DNA of 64,000 nucleotides from Limnanthes douglasii subsp. nivea (Eukaryota > Streptophyta > Magnoliopsida > Brassicales > Limnanthaceae), in assembly GCA_036936605.1 (NCBI GenBank), contig JAUPFV010000003.1, positions 75,810,273 to 75,874,272 on the forward strand. The letters run 5' to 3'. The notes beneath the pieces are model-generated. The model searched no databases, was not told where the DNA came from, and saw only the letters and a list, made by a program, of their open reading frames with translations. A program made the position numbers and the translations under genes. This document shows positions 34,481 through 45,179 of the stretch, one piece after another; the stretch's first letter is position 1; each line of letters starts with the position of its first letter.

Positions 34481-36840
34481 ACTGAGCCACATACCATAAC
34501 CAAGTACCCGAGTGGTTCCATAACTAAAATATCCACGGGTCTTGATTTGTTTCGGCTCGAAATAAAGAACCGTATGGTACCTAATAAGAACCGAGACACG
34601 AGTTAGTATTATTAACTAGTCACTACTTTAAAATCCAAACAAAACCTAATTCTTTCAATTTTCTTCAGTCCCACGTGTCGTTTTTCTCACTTTCTCCCTC
34701 AAATTCACATTCTAAGTTCTTATACTTATTATTAATTCCTCTTTCAAGTTTAAATTCAAACATAACCTTGATCGTTCTTAGTCTAATTCATTTCTTGTCG
34801 AGGGATTTCTTCTAAAATCAATTGTAATGGAGCTTATAAAGATGTCAAATTTATTACCATCTCATGTATATTTATAATGTTGTTAGTTGATTTACGTTAG
34901 CTTAATAATCTATGCCAAATATCAAAAGTGACTTTAAACCTTAATATGAAAAACATAAGAAGCATATGCCTATCTATAAACTGATTTTGCTATGTTTTTC
35001 ATCTAAAAGTTTGTTATTTAGGTTTTTCAATTCGTTGTGCTACTTTAAGCCTATTATACTCGTTATTTTTATTTTTATGTTATAAATAAAATAGTATATA
35101 CTTAGTTAATCCCACTAGAACGAATTTTTAGGTTGGTAATTTGTTATCTAACCAGGGATACCGAAAACAAAGACTATACCAACTTTTTTTTTACTGTCCA
35201 TGCATACGATTTTCTTAAAGTGCATCCCTAGGTGTAGATGCGTCAATTTCTTGTGAATATATGGATGAATATAAAAACGATATTGTGTGTCTGTTTTACT
35301 ACTATCACAAGTAAGCCATTAAAAGTATTAGAATCCTCCTCAAAGCAAGAAAAAATTGGAAATATTTAGATGTAGAGGAGTTTCTGAGAACATATATTAC
35401 TCTCCAACCAATTATAAGTTTTTCAAATAGTTTCTAAATATTGTACGAAATTCATCTTTATTAGTTGTTACATATTATATTTATATAGTTTTTTGGGATG
35501 AAGTTTATGATCTAAATACTTATAACTAGTTTACTTTAGTTTTTAGTCTCTAATGACTGATGGAATATGATACTTTCAATTATATGAAATCTATTATTTG
35601 ACATACAATAATCTCTGGAAGATCTTGAAATTTGAATAATGAATAAGTTCATATAAAAGAGATGTAATATATATTGTGTCGCCATTGTTTTTCAATATAT
35701 TAATTATATTCAAATAATAAACTCTCAAACAAGTAAATCAAATTGTATTCCATAAGAATATAGTGTCAATAAAGGTCTACTCGAAACAGACCTAATATAG
35801 TTTAACTGTTGAAGGAACGATATTATATTATAGATAAACTATGAGAAGTTTCACTATAAATTTTCTAATTATTTATCAATATAGTATATATACTTAGCTA
35901 ATCCCACCAAAACTTGGTTATGTTGGTTTTTAGTATATAGAAGTAGTTGCTACTTGTAGCAGGGTACTTATTTAGTATGAGGTTAAGAGTTGAGTTCTAT
36001 TAGAAAACTTGTATATATACTATGGTCTTAAGCACTAGTCATTGTAGAAGGAATACCTACAAATGATATAATGAAGTTCAAAAAAAGTGACACAGTTAAA
36101 AAAACTCACTATAATAAGTGTTATTATATGGACAAGTAAGGTATAAATGGTATTGACTATTAACTATATATCTTCTAAAATAAGTTTATGGTATCCGTAA
36201 AATAGTTACAGACATAAAATTAAGTGGCACCTTATTAGCTTTAGGTTTATATTAAAATTTTATATCCGTAAAATGAACACCTTATATAATAGTGGCCACT
36301 TAATTTGATGGTATCAGTGGAAAGGCTCTATACGATATTTTTTATACTAGGTAAGTTATAGTGTCGGTGCAGTGCATATGCTCTAATTATATAAGCCTAT
36401 TCCAAACCCTTAAGACATATGCTATGATTATTGATATAAGGTATTTTATATTAGTAACTTACTAATAATAACTATTATATAAGGTATCTTATTTGGATAA
36501 ATAGTACCTTGTTTAGACAGTTGAATTTAGTAAACTATTTCTATATAAGGTATTCGATATTAGTAATTCTTATTTTAAGGTATTCTATATTAATAATACA
36601 CTTTAGAGAAAACTCTTAGAAGGTACTAATATAGACCTTAATATATTATTTATTATATATTAATAAATAATTAGTACCTTATTCATTCTATATTAATGTT
36701 AGTAGATTCATTTGGACCTTTGAAATATAATGAGTTTATGTATATTTAACTATAGGTTTTTGTAGTGATTTAGTGTTGGGATTGCTGTTGTTATTCTCTT
36801 TTCAATAACTCTATATTATGGTAAGTCAAATATTATTCTT
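34481..36840. other. AT-rich stretch with short 'aaggtat' repeats
   Basis: No supported gene. At 36430-36700 the words ATAAGGTAT and TATATTAGTAA recur many times in both orientations (rtaccttat), making a loose inverted and direct repeat field. Confidence 0.5.
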
Positions 36841-37400
36841 TTTTAATCCTTACAAGTAGATGCTTTCGCATATCCTGTAAACGAGTCTACTGACCCCGTG
36901 AATGAAGACATTAACTTTGAACCTTAGGATGTTACTAGTAGCCAAAACAAAATGGAAAAGTATAGGAAAGAAGGTGAATGAGGATCTAAACGAAGAAACA
37001 ATTCCAAGAAAGATCAAAGGTTTGGAAGCATTATACAAAGAGGATGGATAACTTAAAGAAATTCAATTATAATTTTTATGGGAGAGAAATAGCTTTTTCT
37101 AAAATTTAGTGAAATATATGAGAACATACAAGAAGTATCATGCATTGGAAGAGTCTCAAAATCAGACTACGGTAATTACATAAGGTGATGGTTCGGTTAA
37201 GCATGGAAAATTATTTGAAGTTGTATTCAAGGATGTATGTAGTGAACTACTTGTCTTAGGTGAGCTTCCACTATATTTATTTTCAACCTCATACTCCTAC
37301 TTTCCAGTAATAAATACAAACGGAGGCTTTAAATGATGGCTAGAGACAGGAAATGATCTTATTTCTACATTGAATATATATTTCTAAGTTTCCATACCTT
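36841..37400 (+). other. Possible eroded plus-strand coding remnant
   Basis: Coding-like stretches include VDAFAYPVNESTDPVNEDI (36857), NEDLNEETIPRKIKGLEALY (frame-shifted, about 36975-37040) and VFKDVCSELLVLGELPLYLF (about 37225). The last vaguely recalls the region after the BED finger in hAT transposases, but stops are frequent and I do not assign it. Confidence 0.25.
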
Positions 37401-39060
37401 GATATTTGTTAAGAGATACACCAAACATATTGGGATGTTCGAGATCCTTGAACTTAACATAACATTAAATATCATGTGCTACCATTATTAGCAAGTTGGT
37501 AGGGAATATGCGAATGTATATAAAGAAATCTTAAATAAACAGGTGTATAGGCAATCACAGACCCGAGTCCAACATTATCATAAAGAAACAAGTCTCATCT
37601 TCTCGAATCTGATGAGGCAATTCACCCGAATCGGCCACAGGAGTCATGATATCATCGGGAATACCATACTCTTCTCTAAAAAGATGATATTATTCTTCCG
37701 ATATATGGTCATGACTATTGGCTAACTGACTAAAGAAGTGGTCTAAGAATTCCTTTTTTCTCCTTGATATCTATAAAATGAAGGGCGTTGATGGATGTTT
37801 TTGTAACCTTGTTTCTTTTGGTAGCAATTTATGGGCTAAGAGAAGAAAAACAGTCAGTAAAATTTTCAAATTAACATATGCTTATGTGCGTTGCGTTCAA
37901 CTACAATCAAGATCACAGTTTGGGTTCATAAGGAATTCTGGGAACAAATCATATGCATATACTAGTGTAATCCATATAATGAAGTTTGACGCAATATCTC
38001 ACTTTGTACAGTTCCATGTTTTGTTATACCAAGCTACTACAAATCAATATTCACTACACTCGTAGTATATACACCATAACCCCAAAGGAAGAATATACAG
38101 ACAACATACCTATTGAGTAAGATGAAGACATAGCCATATTTGTAAGTGTTGGAGCTCCAATATCACTGTTTCAGAACAATGACTCGTAATGCGGATGAAG
38201 ATAAAGCAAATGAGAAAAATGAGAATGATGTGTTTTTAAGAATAAATATATAAATTTGGTTCACATTGTATTTGAGTCATTTGATTTAACTGAGATCAAC
38301 GACGTTCGTTAATTGTTCTATAAAATTTATATATAGTAACTTAGAATACGGACCGATTCCTTATTTTCGAGAATGACAAAGTTTTTTAAAATGTGTCAGA
38401 CGTTGGAAGTAATTGGTGCTACCAACTCCTACATGTTTCAGAAAAAGTCTTTCATAATAAGACTTTAGTGCATGCAATATTTTGAACAAAACTACAAAAC
38501 ATTATACCCGACTAACCTATGGATCATAATTAAAATTTATGAACTACCTTATTACTGTATCTTTCGGTAGTCTTTCACGAATTTGTTTTTGCAAATATTA
38601 CGTAAAAGACAATGAAGAGTCCTCAAAAGGTTACATCCAATAAATAACATATACTCTTTATAATGGCGATGTAAGTATATACGAAGCAACCAAAAAACGC
38701 GGGTGACACATAATTTAAGACAAAGACAAAAAACTACAAGGCGATGGTTAATAAAAAAAACGAGATAAGCGTATACAAAAATATGGTTATACGTGACAAA
38801 CTAAATGTCGAGACAAACAAATACATAATACGCGATTTAATATAAGGGAAAAATAACATTTAACAAATAATATGTGAACACCGACCGAACGGATGAGAAA
38901 GACGCTCGAACGAATTTAAGGTACTGCATTATACATTACTTAAAAAAAGTGTTTCTATAATTATTAAACTAATATGTAAGACAGAAGTATAAATTTAAAC
39001 AAACATGAAATGTGCGGAGGATAAACGATAAAAAAAGAAGAAGGTGAAAGTCTAAATATA
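37401..39060. other. AT-rich stretch
   Basis: No supported gene. Open frames at 37543-37725 and 37778-38065 show no family signature. Confidence 0.45.
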
Positions 39061-39087
39061 AATTGGGCAGGGCTAAATTGAGACTCT

Positions 39088-39143
39088 ATTTGGCTATAAT
39101 GAGACCTTTCTATAATGAGATCCTATTTGTCTATAATGCGATT
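39088..39143 (+). repeat. Left TIR-like region with three CTATAATGAGA motifs
   Basis: CTATAATGAGAC at 39094, CTATAATGAGATC at 39110 and CTATAATGCGATT at 39131, then a short T/C-rich leader. Confidence 0.65.
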
Positions 39144-39279
39144 CCAAAATAGACCCCTTTACCCTTGATATAAAAGCTGTATTTTGAGTAAAAAATCCTC
39201 TTTTCTCTCTTCTCTTCACCAAAACCTCTCAAAATCCGCCAAAACAAAGTCAAGATTTCTAAAATCCGAACTTACAAAA

Positions 39280-41642
39280 ATGTTAAGGTACGAATCCTTT
39301 ACCTATTCATATAATTTTTATGCAATTTACTTAGGTACTTTTAGTGATATTTAGAGTTATAGGTTCTGTCTCAAAAGTCCGATTTTCATGTATATGTTGT
39401 TGTTTTTTTAAATAGTTGTAGATACGTGTAAGTCGAGTCATTATCAACGTTTTGGTACCATTTTTGTTGAATTTGGTTGGTTTTTTGAGGTTTTGGATAA
39501 GATTCGAGATCTAGGGTTGGGGCTGCTGGTTGTGCGAAATCCCGAGCAACCAGCACGCGATTTTGCATGGTTCGCGAACAGCCCGGTCGCAACCCGTGCA
39601 ACGTCGCGTGCTGGTTGTTCGCGATTTCGCACAACCAGCAACGGTGAAATTGCGAACAGGTTATTCACAATTTCACCAAAATTGCGAACAAACAGTTTGC
39701 AATTTTGGTGAAATTGCAAATAATCTGTTTGCAATTTCACCAAAACTGAGCATGCTCATTTCATGATTTTGGCTGTTTTGTCAAACTCTCTTGTTTGTAA
39801 TCCCAAAATTACTTGCCTATTGACAATGATTTTATTTCTTGTATCTCAGCATGCCTCGCACACAACATACACCTCTTCGTCATTCAGGCTCGGGCAGTGA
39901 TAGCGAGCATGAGGAGGTTGTTTCACGGTCACGGTCCGTAAGGCGTAGGCCTAACGCTTCCACTCCAGCCCCTACTATATCCCACATGATTGGGACGCTG
40001 GATCGGTTTTTTCAGAAGGTGAATCTGCATGTGCCTGCTTTTTACCCAGACTACACACAGCACGAGGCATACAACGTCTTTGGAGGAGAGGTAAGTAATG
40101 ATTGGTTTAAATTACGGCGTATGTTCTTTAATATTATGTATAAGTTATTGATTTTTATGTAGGCTCGTCGGCCGTCGTGGTGCTACTCGATGTACGGTAC
40201 CCATCGTGCATGAGATCTTACTGGGCAGAGCAGGGTCAGACGTCAGGTTATGATGTCTTGCTTCGGTCCCCTTACCGATGTCTTGGAGCGTTGGAGTACC
40301 AACGTACACATGGTAGATGCTTTTCTTGAGAGGTGGCATTCAGAGACCAACTACTTTCACTTCTGTTTCGGGGAGATGAAGGTAATGTTAGACGACGTCC
40401 ACGTTATTACTGGTCTGCCGGTCACAGGTGATGATTTTGTGATCAAGACATTTCCTAGTAATGGACAGCGTTTGGCATGGTATTCTAGGGCATTAGGTAT
40501 ACCCGAGGATGCACTTAGGACTGAGTTAGGGCGTAATATGGGGGGTAGTGCTAGATCTGTTCGTTTACAGTTTTTACGTGAGCAGTACATGCAGCACCAT
40601 TTTATGGATGATACCATGTCTGATAGTACTGTAGAGTGTGTCACTAGGGGTTATCAACTCCACATGCTGGGTTGTTGTATTATGGTGAACAAGACGGGGA
40701 ACAGTATATCGTTAGATTACTTGCAGTTCGTAGAGCATTATAGGACATCCGTTAGATACAACTAGGGCCAGCATATACTAGCTCAGCTGTATCACCATCT
40801 AGGAAAGCCGTCGCTGTACTCCACTTTAGGGATTACAGGTTTTATTACCTTGTTGGAGACGTGAATATACGATTACTTCCCCTTCTATTTGACTACGGTC
40901 AACACTCTCTACGAGTCTTTCAATGCCGACTATTTGTCTATATGTACCTTCACCGTATCGTGCGGATGATGAGACTCGTATCAACATCCGACAGATACTG
41001 GGTTCGTTGAAGGAGAACCATTGTTACATTGTTTCTGTATCGTTCATTTATTATTACTTATAGTTTTTTAAACATTATTAACTTACGATGTAGGTTTGGT
41101 TCATGCCTTACCACACGATGCGTGATGATTTCCCTTTCAAGGATGTGGCTTGGATTGATAACACGCTGAAGGCGTTCGACGTAGTTGAGACGTAATATCA
41201 ACTTCGGGTCGCTCGACAGCTTGGGCATATTCAGGATATACCACCGGCGTTGCGGGCTGTTTTACCAGCCAATAGGAGGAAGCGTGTCAACACGCACTTT
41301 TTGTCGGATGAGGCCACATGGAACGCCTGGCGGTCGCACATTGTTGACTCAAGGATTCGTGGTGACACATATGCTATATGCGGTCATGGTACGACATCTT
41401 TGTACGAAGTATGGATCTGTGACCACCTATGGTACACCTTGCTTGATCCTAGTGTGGTTGGTCCATCTGGTTCACATATTGTTGAGACCCCGAGTGCGAT
41501 GACATGTCAGGCATGACTATATGACATATGCGATCGTGTGATTGATGGATACTCGAGAGAGGACGAGATGAGTATGGAGGAGATGCGTCAGGAGATGCAC
41601 GAGTGTTCGCTTATGGCGCACCAGTACCGCTCGCGTGATTGA
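39280..41642 (+). pseudogene. Plant mobile domain (MAIN-like) gene, four exons, broken
   Basis: Proteins with this domain (PF10536) act in plant silencing and are also captured by transposons. The proposed start is ATGTTAAG at 39280-39287, then a 562-bp intron (39288-39849). The other exons are 39850-40090, 40163-41030 and 41094-41642. Exon 2 encodes a Ser/Arg-rich leader then MIGTLDRFFQKVNLHVPAFY. Exon 3 has VLERWSTNVHMVDAFLERWH, TNYFHFCFGEMKVMLDDVHV and ITGLPVTGDD. Exon 4 has FMPYHTMRDDFPFKDVAWID and DEATWNAWRSHI. Stops lie in exon 3 (THRA. near 40210, RYN. at 40763 and LLET. near 40861, the last two where the family has Trp) and in exon 4 (VVET. near 41192). Confidence 0.8.
39528..39745. 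repeat. GCGAAC/GTTCGC quasi-palindromic array in the first intron of the mobile-domain gene
   Basis: Dense direct and inverted copies of short words (gcgaaca, gttcgcgattt, aaattgcgaaca, caaccagcacgcg). The composition is GC-rich against AT-rich surroundings. Several frames on both strands stay open by composition, which is not evidence of a gene. Confidence 0.8.
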
Positions 41643-41930
41643 TTGGATTTGTATTATATGACTACTAGGACGATTCTTTGTTACTACCTTTTGTTTTACG
41701 TCAGTTGTTGCTGTCGTTGATATGATTTTATTCTGAGGATTATTATATGTTTTGCTATTTTTATGTTTTTATGTTTTTATGAATAACAACATTAAAGGTG
41801 CACAAACTGCAACATAAACTTTCAAACATAAGTTGAAACACAAACTCAAATATTTTTAGAAACATTTACGCGTGAACAAAAACACCCTTTCCCGTTAATT
41901 ATTTTAGAATTAAACCACCGATTTTGAGTC
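41643..41930. other. Spacer with promoter of the 155-codon gene
   Basis: AT-rich sequence with no gene. It ends at the TATA box of the next gene. Confidence 0.5.
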
Positions 41931-41938
41931 TATAAATA
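41931..41938 (+). promoter_or_regulatory. TATA box of the 155-codon gene
   Basis: TATAAATA lies 41 bases before the ATG, at the same spacing as for the paralogue at 42842. Confidence 0.7.
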
Positions 41939-41978
41939 CTAGAATCTGACTATGAAACTAAACATTTAAGTTATAACA

Positions 41979-42446
41979 ATGGGTGATTTAGGCTGGAACG
42001 TGCACGAAGATGCAACCCTCCTAAGTGTATTTGACTTCGTTAGAGGTACGATGCAAGAGGAGATTCTTGATTTCATCGATGCGGTTTTCTGCAGAATGTT
42101 CTTCAACCACGGTAGGGAGGCAATGTGTCCAGGATGTTTAATACCCCGACCACGCAGATGCGAAGAAGAGGTAGATAGGTTAGTTTATCTTAAAACAGTG
42201 ACTATACAGATTGAGTCATTTCCTTATGAAGTCCGAAGCAAAGTCCGAAATGTATTCAACATGGGATTCCAAAGTACAATTACGCAGGAGATGGTGTCAC
42301 ATGCGATGCAACAAATGGAGCAAGAAATAGCCGACACAATAGCCACCTCCATTGATACTAACTCAACTCCCGAAGGAAGTAGTGAGGAAAAGGAATATCT
42401 ATTCGAGAAATGCTTTGAGCATGGATGGAACTATCTGTCTCCATAA
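41979..42446 (+). CDS. Small MULE-borne protein, 155 residues, unknown function
   Basis: Open from ATGGGTGAT to TAA with its own TATA box. Not recognised as a named family. The N-terminal half (HEDATLLSVFDFV, FIDAVFCRMFFNHGRE, RPRRCEEEVDRLVYLK) aligns with the 125-codon gene at 42842 and the reversed copy at 43963: ED..LL..V, then D.F...C.M..N.G, then about 12 residues to an acidic/basic block and Y. The C-terminal half is acidic (NSTPEGSSEEKEYLFEK). Two Cys occur in MCPGC. No signal peptide or membrane segment. It sits between the mobile-domain gene and its paralogues, so it is probably MULE cargo. The frame is intact. Confidence 0.6.
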   Translation: MGDLGWNVHEDATLLSVFDFVRGTMQEEILDFIDAVFCRMFFNHGREAMCPGCLIPRPRRCEEEVDRLVYLKTVTIQIESFPYEVRSKVRNVFNMGFQSTITQEMVSHAMQQMEQEIADTIATSIDTNSTPEGSSEEKEYLFEKCFEHGWNYLSP

Positions 42447-42796
42447 AACTAAGTGTGCTATGCTAACTCAAAGTTAGCTTATCTATCATTTGTTTAAAGT
42501 TATTTTCTTATGTATTTCTAATTATGCAATGTTTTTTATTAAAGTGTAATGTTTTAATGCAATTGGCATATTAAGAAGTTTAGGTGTTATTGTTTTTAAG
42601 ATAAACATCCAAGTTGACCTATCAACAAACGACACCTAATATTTACAAAAGTACTCAAATGTTGCAGTGTAATAATAGGGGTCTCATTATAGCATTACTT
42701 CCATTATCAGGTGTCTCGCCATAACGAGACACCTACAAAAAGTGCCGCAAAAAATACCCGTGTTTAATGTACTTACCGCCCAAACAACCACGAGCC
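42447..42796. other. Spacer with inverted CTATAATGAGAC motifs
   Basis: Contains GTCTCATTATAG at 42681-42692 and CCATAACGAGAC at 42719-42730, facing each other across 26 bp. Similar pairs occur at 44094 and 44144. Confidence 0.6.
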
Positions 42797-42804
42797 TATA
42801 AATA
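42797..42804 (+). promoter_or_regulatory. TATA box of the 125-codon gene
   Basis: TATAAATA lies 38 bases before the ATG. Confidence 0.7.
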
Positions 42805-42841
42805 GACGTTAAGCACTCCTCAAACATAAACATTTTAACCA

Positions 42842-43219
42842 ATGGAGTTTACCCCTAATGAAGACTACCATTTGCTCGAGGCAGTGAAACTTGCCCTCCG
42901 AGAGTTGTGGGAAGATAGTAGCGATGTGTTTTTTGAGCTGGTCTTGTGTAATATGTACTACAACTATGGTTGTTTAGGAACTGAAGGTTTTGTTGTGCGT
43001 AACTGTGACCAAATCAAGGAGAGGTACATTGTTTGCAAACCAATGGATCGTTTGTTGTTTCTAGCATTTAAAATTAAGCAAGAAGCAGCTGCCGTCTGGA
43101 ACATGACAGTGGTAGACTACATCACTAAGGATATGGTAGTGTATCTTCAGAATAGGATTACTGAAAGGGAAGAGGGGATTGAATCTAACGACAACTTGGG
43201 ATATGACTTCGAGGATTGA
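42842..43219 (+). CDS. Small MULE-borne protein, 125 residues, unknown function
   Basis: Open from ATGGAGTTT to TGA with its own TATA box. Key blocks are PNEDYHLLEAVKLALREL, FFELVLCNMYYNYGCLGTEG, DQIKERYIVCKPMDRLLFLA and VVDYITKDMVVYLQNRITER, with an acidic tail. It is clearly paralogous to the minus-strand copy at 43597-43963, to which it lies in convergent orientation, and more distantly to the 155-residue protein. The ED..LL..A start has a slight Myb/SANT feel, but I see no full helix-turn-helix signature. No membrane segment. Function unknown. Confidence 0.6.
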   Translation: MEFTPNEDYHLLEAVKLALRELWEDSSDVFFELVLCNMYYNYGCLGTEGFVVRNCDQIKERYIVCKPMDRLLFLAFKIKQEAAAVWNMTVVDYITKDMVVYLQNRITEREEGIESNDNLGYDFED

Positions 43220-43339
43220 GCATTATGCTATGTTTTTAATTGTTTTCATCTTGTAGGTTATGTATTATTTGTTTGTTTAAGTTAATGTTATAACTTGTTT
43301 TAGTTTCCATTACCATGTTGTAGTTTTTACTTGGTACCC

Positions 43340-43583
43340 ACAACGTAAGACAGCAACTAATAAGAACAATAACAACTTAACACAACAACTAATATGAAAA
43401 ATCACAACTTAAATTAACAACCAGTAATACGAAAATCACAACTTCACACAATGACTGATTAGAAAAATCACAACTTAATTTAACAACAAGTATTACGAAA
43501 ATCACAACTTCAAACAACAACTAATTAGAAAAATCACAACTTCAAATAACAACCGCTAAGAAAATAACAACGTAAAATAACAT
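43340..43583 (+). repeat. About 33-bp tandem repeats (AAAATCACAACTT units)
   Basis: About six to seven units of AAAAATCACAACTTMAAWTAACAAC with variable ends, arranged in pairs of about 66 bp. They occupy the gap between the two convergent paralogues. Confidence 0.8.
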
Positions 43584-43596
43584 TAGTGGAAGGCTT

Positions 43597-43963
43597 AATC
43601 GTATCTAAGTTTGTATTCCACATCATCCACTCAACGCCTTGCAATAATTCTGTCCTCTAGAAATGCTACCATATCCCTCGTGATGCAGTCTATCAAGCTC
43701 AGGTTCCAGACGGCACCTGCTTATTGCTTAATTAACGATGGCAAGAAACACAAATGCTGTATTGGCTTGCAAAAATTATATATGCGTTTGATATGCTCAC
43801 GAGTATGCACAACGATACCTCTTGTACCTAAACGGCCGTAGTTTATATACATCGTACATAGGACACGCTCAAAAAACTGATCGATGGTATCTTCCCCCAG
43901 TATCTGGCGGGCAATCTTCACAGCTTGTAGCATGTGGTAGTCTTCATCCGCCGTAAACTTCAT
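43597..43963 (-). pseudogene. Inverted paralogue of the 125-codon gene, with one stop
   Basis: Starts ATGAAGTTTAC at 43963 and reads KFTADEDYHMLQAVKIARQI, FFERVLCTMYINYGRLGTRG and HIKRIYNFCKPI. An in-frame TAA follows LIKQ at about 43721, where the sister gene has Glu. The frame then continues AGAVWNLSLIDCITRDMVAF and EDRIIARR to a stop near 43597. The minus-strand TATAAAAT is at 44051-44044. So it was a full gene with one disabling stop. The promoter arrangement mirrors that of the sister gene. Confidence 0.7.
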
Positions 43964-44043
43964 ATGTAAACGTTAACGAGTTTTATATTTTTGTGAATGC
44001 TATATGTTGGCCAAGTTTCGTATTTTTCTAGATTTTATGTCCT

Positions 44044-44051
44044 ATTTTATA
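44044..44051 (-). promoter_or_regulatory. TATA box of the inverted paralogue
   Basis: Minus strand CCCTATAAAATAGG, 81 bases upstream of the ATG. Confidence 0.55.
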
Positions 44052-44281
44052 GGGGGCGAGTCAATTTTGATGGGCGTTTAATATTTGGATAGGGTCTCAT
44101 TATAGCGATATTCATACCATTTTGAATGTAGTGTTGTCCTTAGCTATAATGAGAACCTTCTTTAAACCACGTGGGTCGCAATAATGATCTTGGATATTTG
44201 TGTATTTTTTTATATATTATGTGTCACAACATTAGTCGCCTATTCTGATTACGTTATCCTTAAATATCTGACAACTTTAAA

Positions 44282-44755
44282 CTACTTTTAAGTAGTGTTT
44301 TTACCATTTTAGGGTGTTTTTAAATTATTATTATTTTGCAAAATTTTTGTATCATTCGAGTTAAAATGACTAATATATAATGTTGCTAAAAAAATAAAGT
44401 TTCAGACTCAAGTCGTAAGTAAACGTGAAAATGTCAAAATTGTGACCACTTTAGGCTACTTTTGAAGTAGTTTTTTCAACCTCTTTTGAGTTTTTTTTTT
44501 GTTTTTTTCCCACAAATTTCGAATCATTCGATTCAAAATGACTAATGTATAATGTTGGTAAAAAGAAATAAAATTTCGGACTCAGGAAGTAAGTAAACGT
44601 GAAAATGTCAAAATTGTGACCACTTTAGGCTACTTTGAAGTAGTTGCTTCAACCTTTTTTGAGTTTTATTTTTAATTTTTTCCCACAAATTTCGAATCAT
44701 TCGATTCAAATGACTAATGTATATTGTTGGTAAAAAATAGAGTTTTGGACTCGAA
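44282..44755 (+). repeat. 174-bp tandem repeat, about 2.7 copies
   Basis: GTAAGTAAACGTGAAAATGT recurs at 44415 and 44589. Each unit also has GACCACTTTAGGCTACTT and TCGAATCATTCGATTCAAA-type blocks. A more diverged partial unit covers about 44282-44400. Confidence 0.8.
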
Positions 44756-44796
44756 AAAGTTACAAAATAGTAAAATTACAAAATTTACAAAGGTCT

Positions 44797-44962
44797 TCGC
44801 GAACACAGAAGGCTGTGAGTTGCTAAATTCGCGAATGCATGAGGCTGTAGATTGCCAGAATTGCGAACATACCGTTCATAATTTCGTCAAATTGCAGCAT
44901 TGGGCGTGCGCAATTTTGCCACAATCCAACATTCCCTATTCGCAAATCTGCCACTGTGCCGA
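44797..44962. repeat. Central GCGAAC-type repeat array
   Basis: Words such as ttcgcgaacac, attcgcgaatgca, attgcgaacat and tgcgcaattttgcc, like the arrays at 39528-39745 and 47445-47705 but shorter and more eroded. Confidence 0.65.
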
Positions 44963-45179
44963 CTAATTGATTTTTTTTTCACCTTTTTTTGCTAAAATTG
45001 TAATTTTTACGTGCAAATTGTAATTTAATTTAAGGTGGTTATTTATTTTACAATAATGTTATGAAATTGAATTTTCAAAATAAATAAGACGTGGAAGTAT
45101 CGATTACAAACCGGGGTCAAAGTAAAATAAAGTATTCGTAAATGCGCAAGGTAAAAAAAACTAATGCATAAACAAATCA

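Noticed and set aside
39386..39766. Overlapping open frames on both strands in the left GC-rich array
   Set aside because: Repeats lacking TAA/TAG words leave all frames open. The peptides are low-complexity and change with frame, and the region is inside a predicted intron.
43340..43583. CRISPR-like array (regular repeats with spacers)
   Set aside because: The units are degenerate throughout, with no constant-repeat/unique-spacer pattern, and the DNA is plant nuclear.
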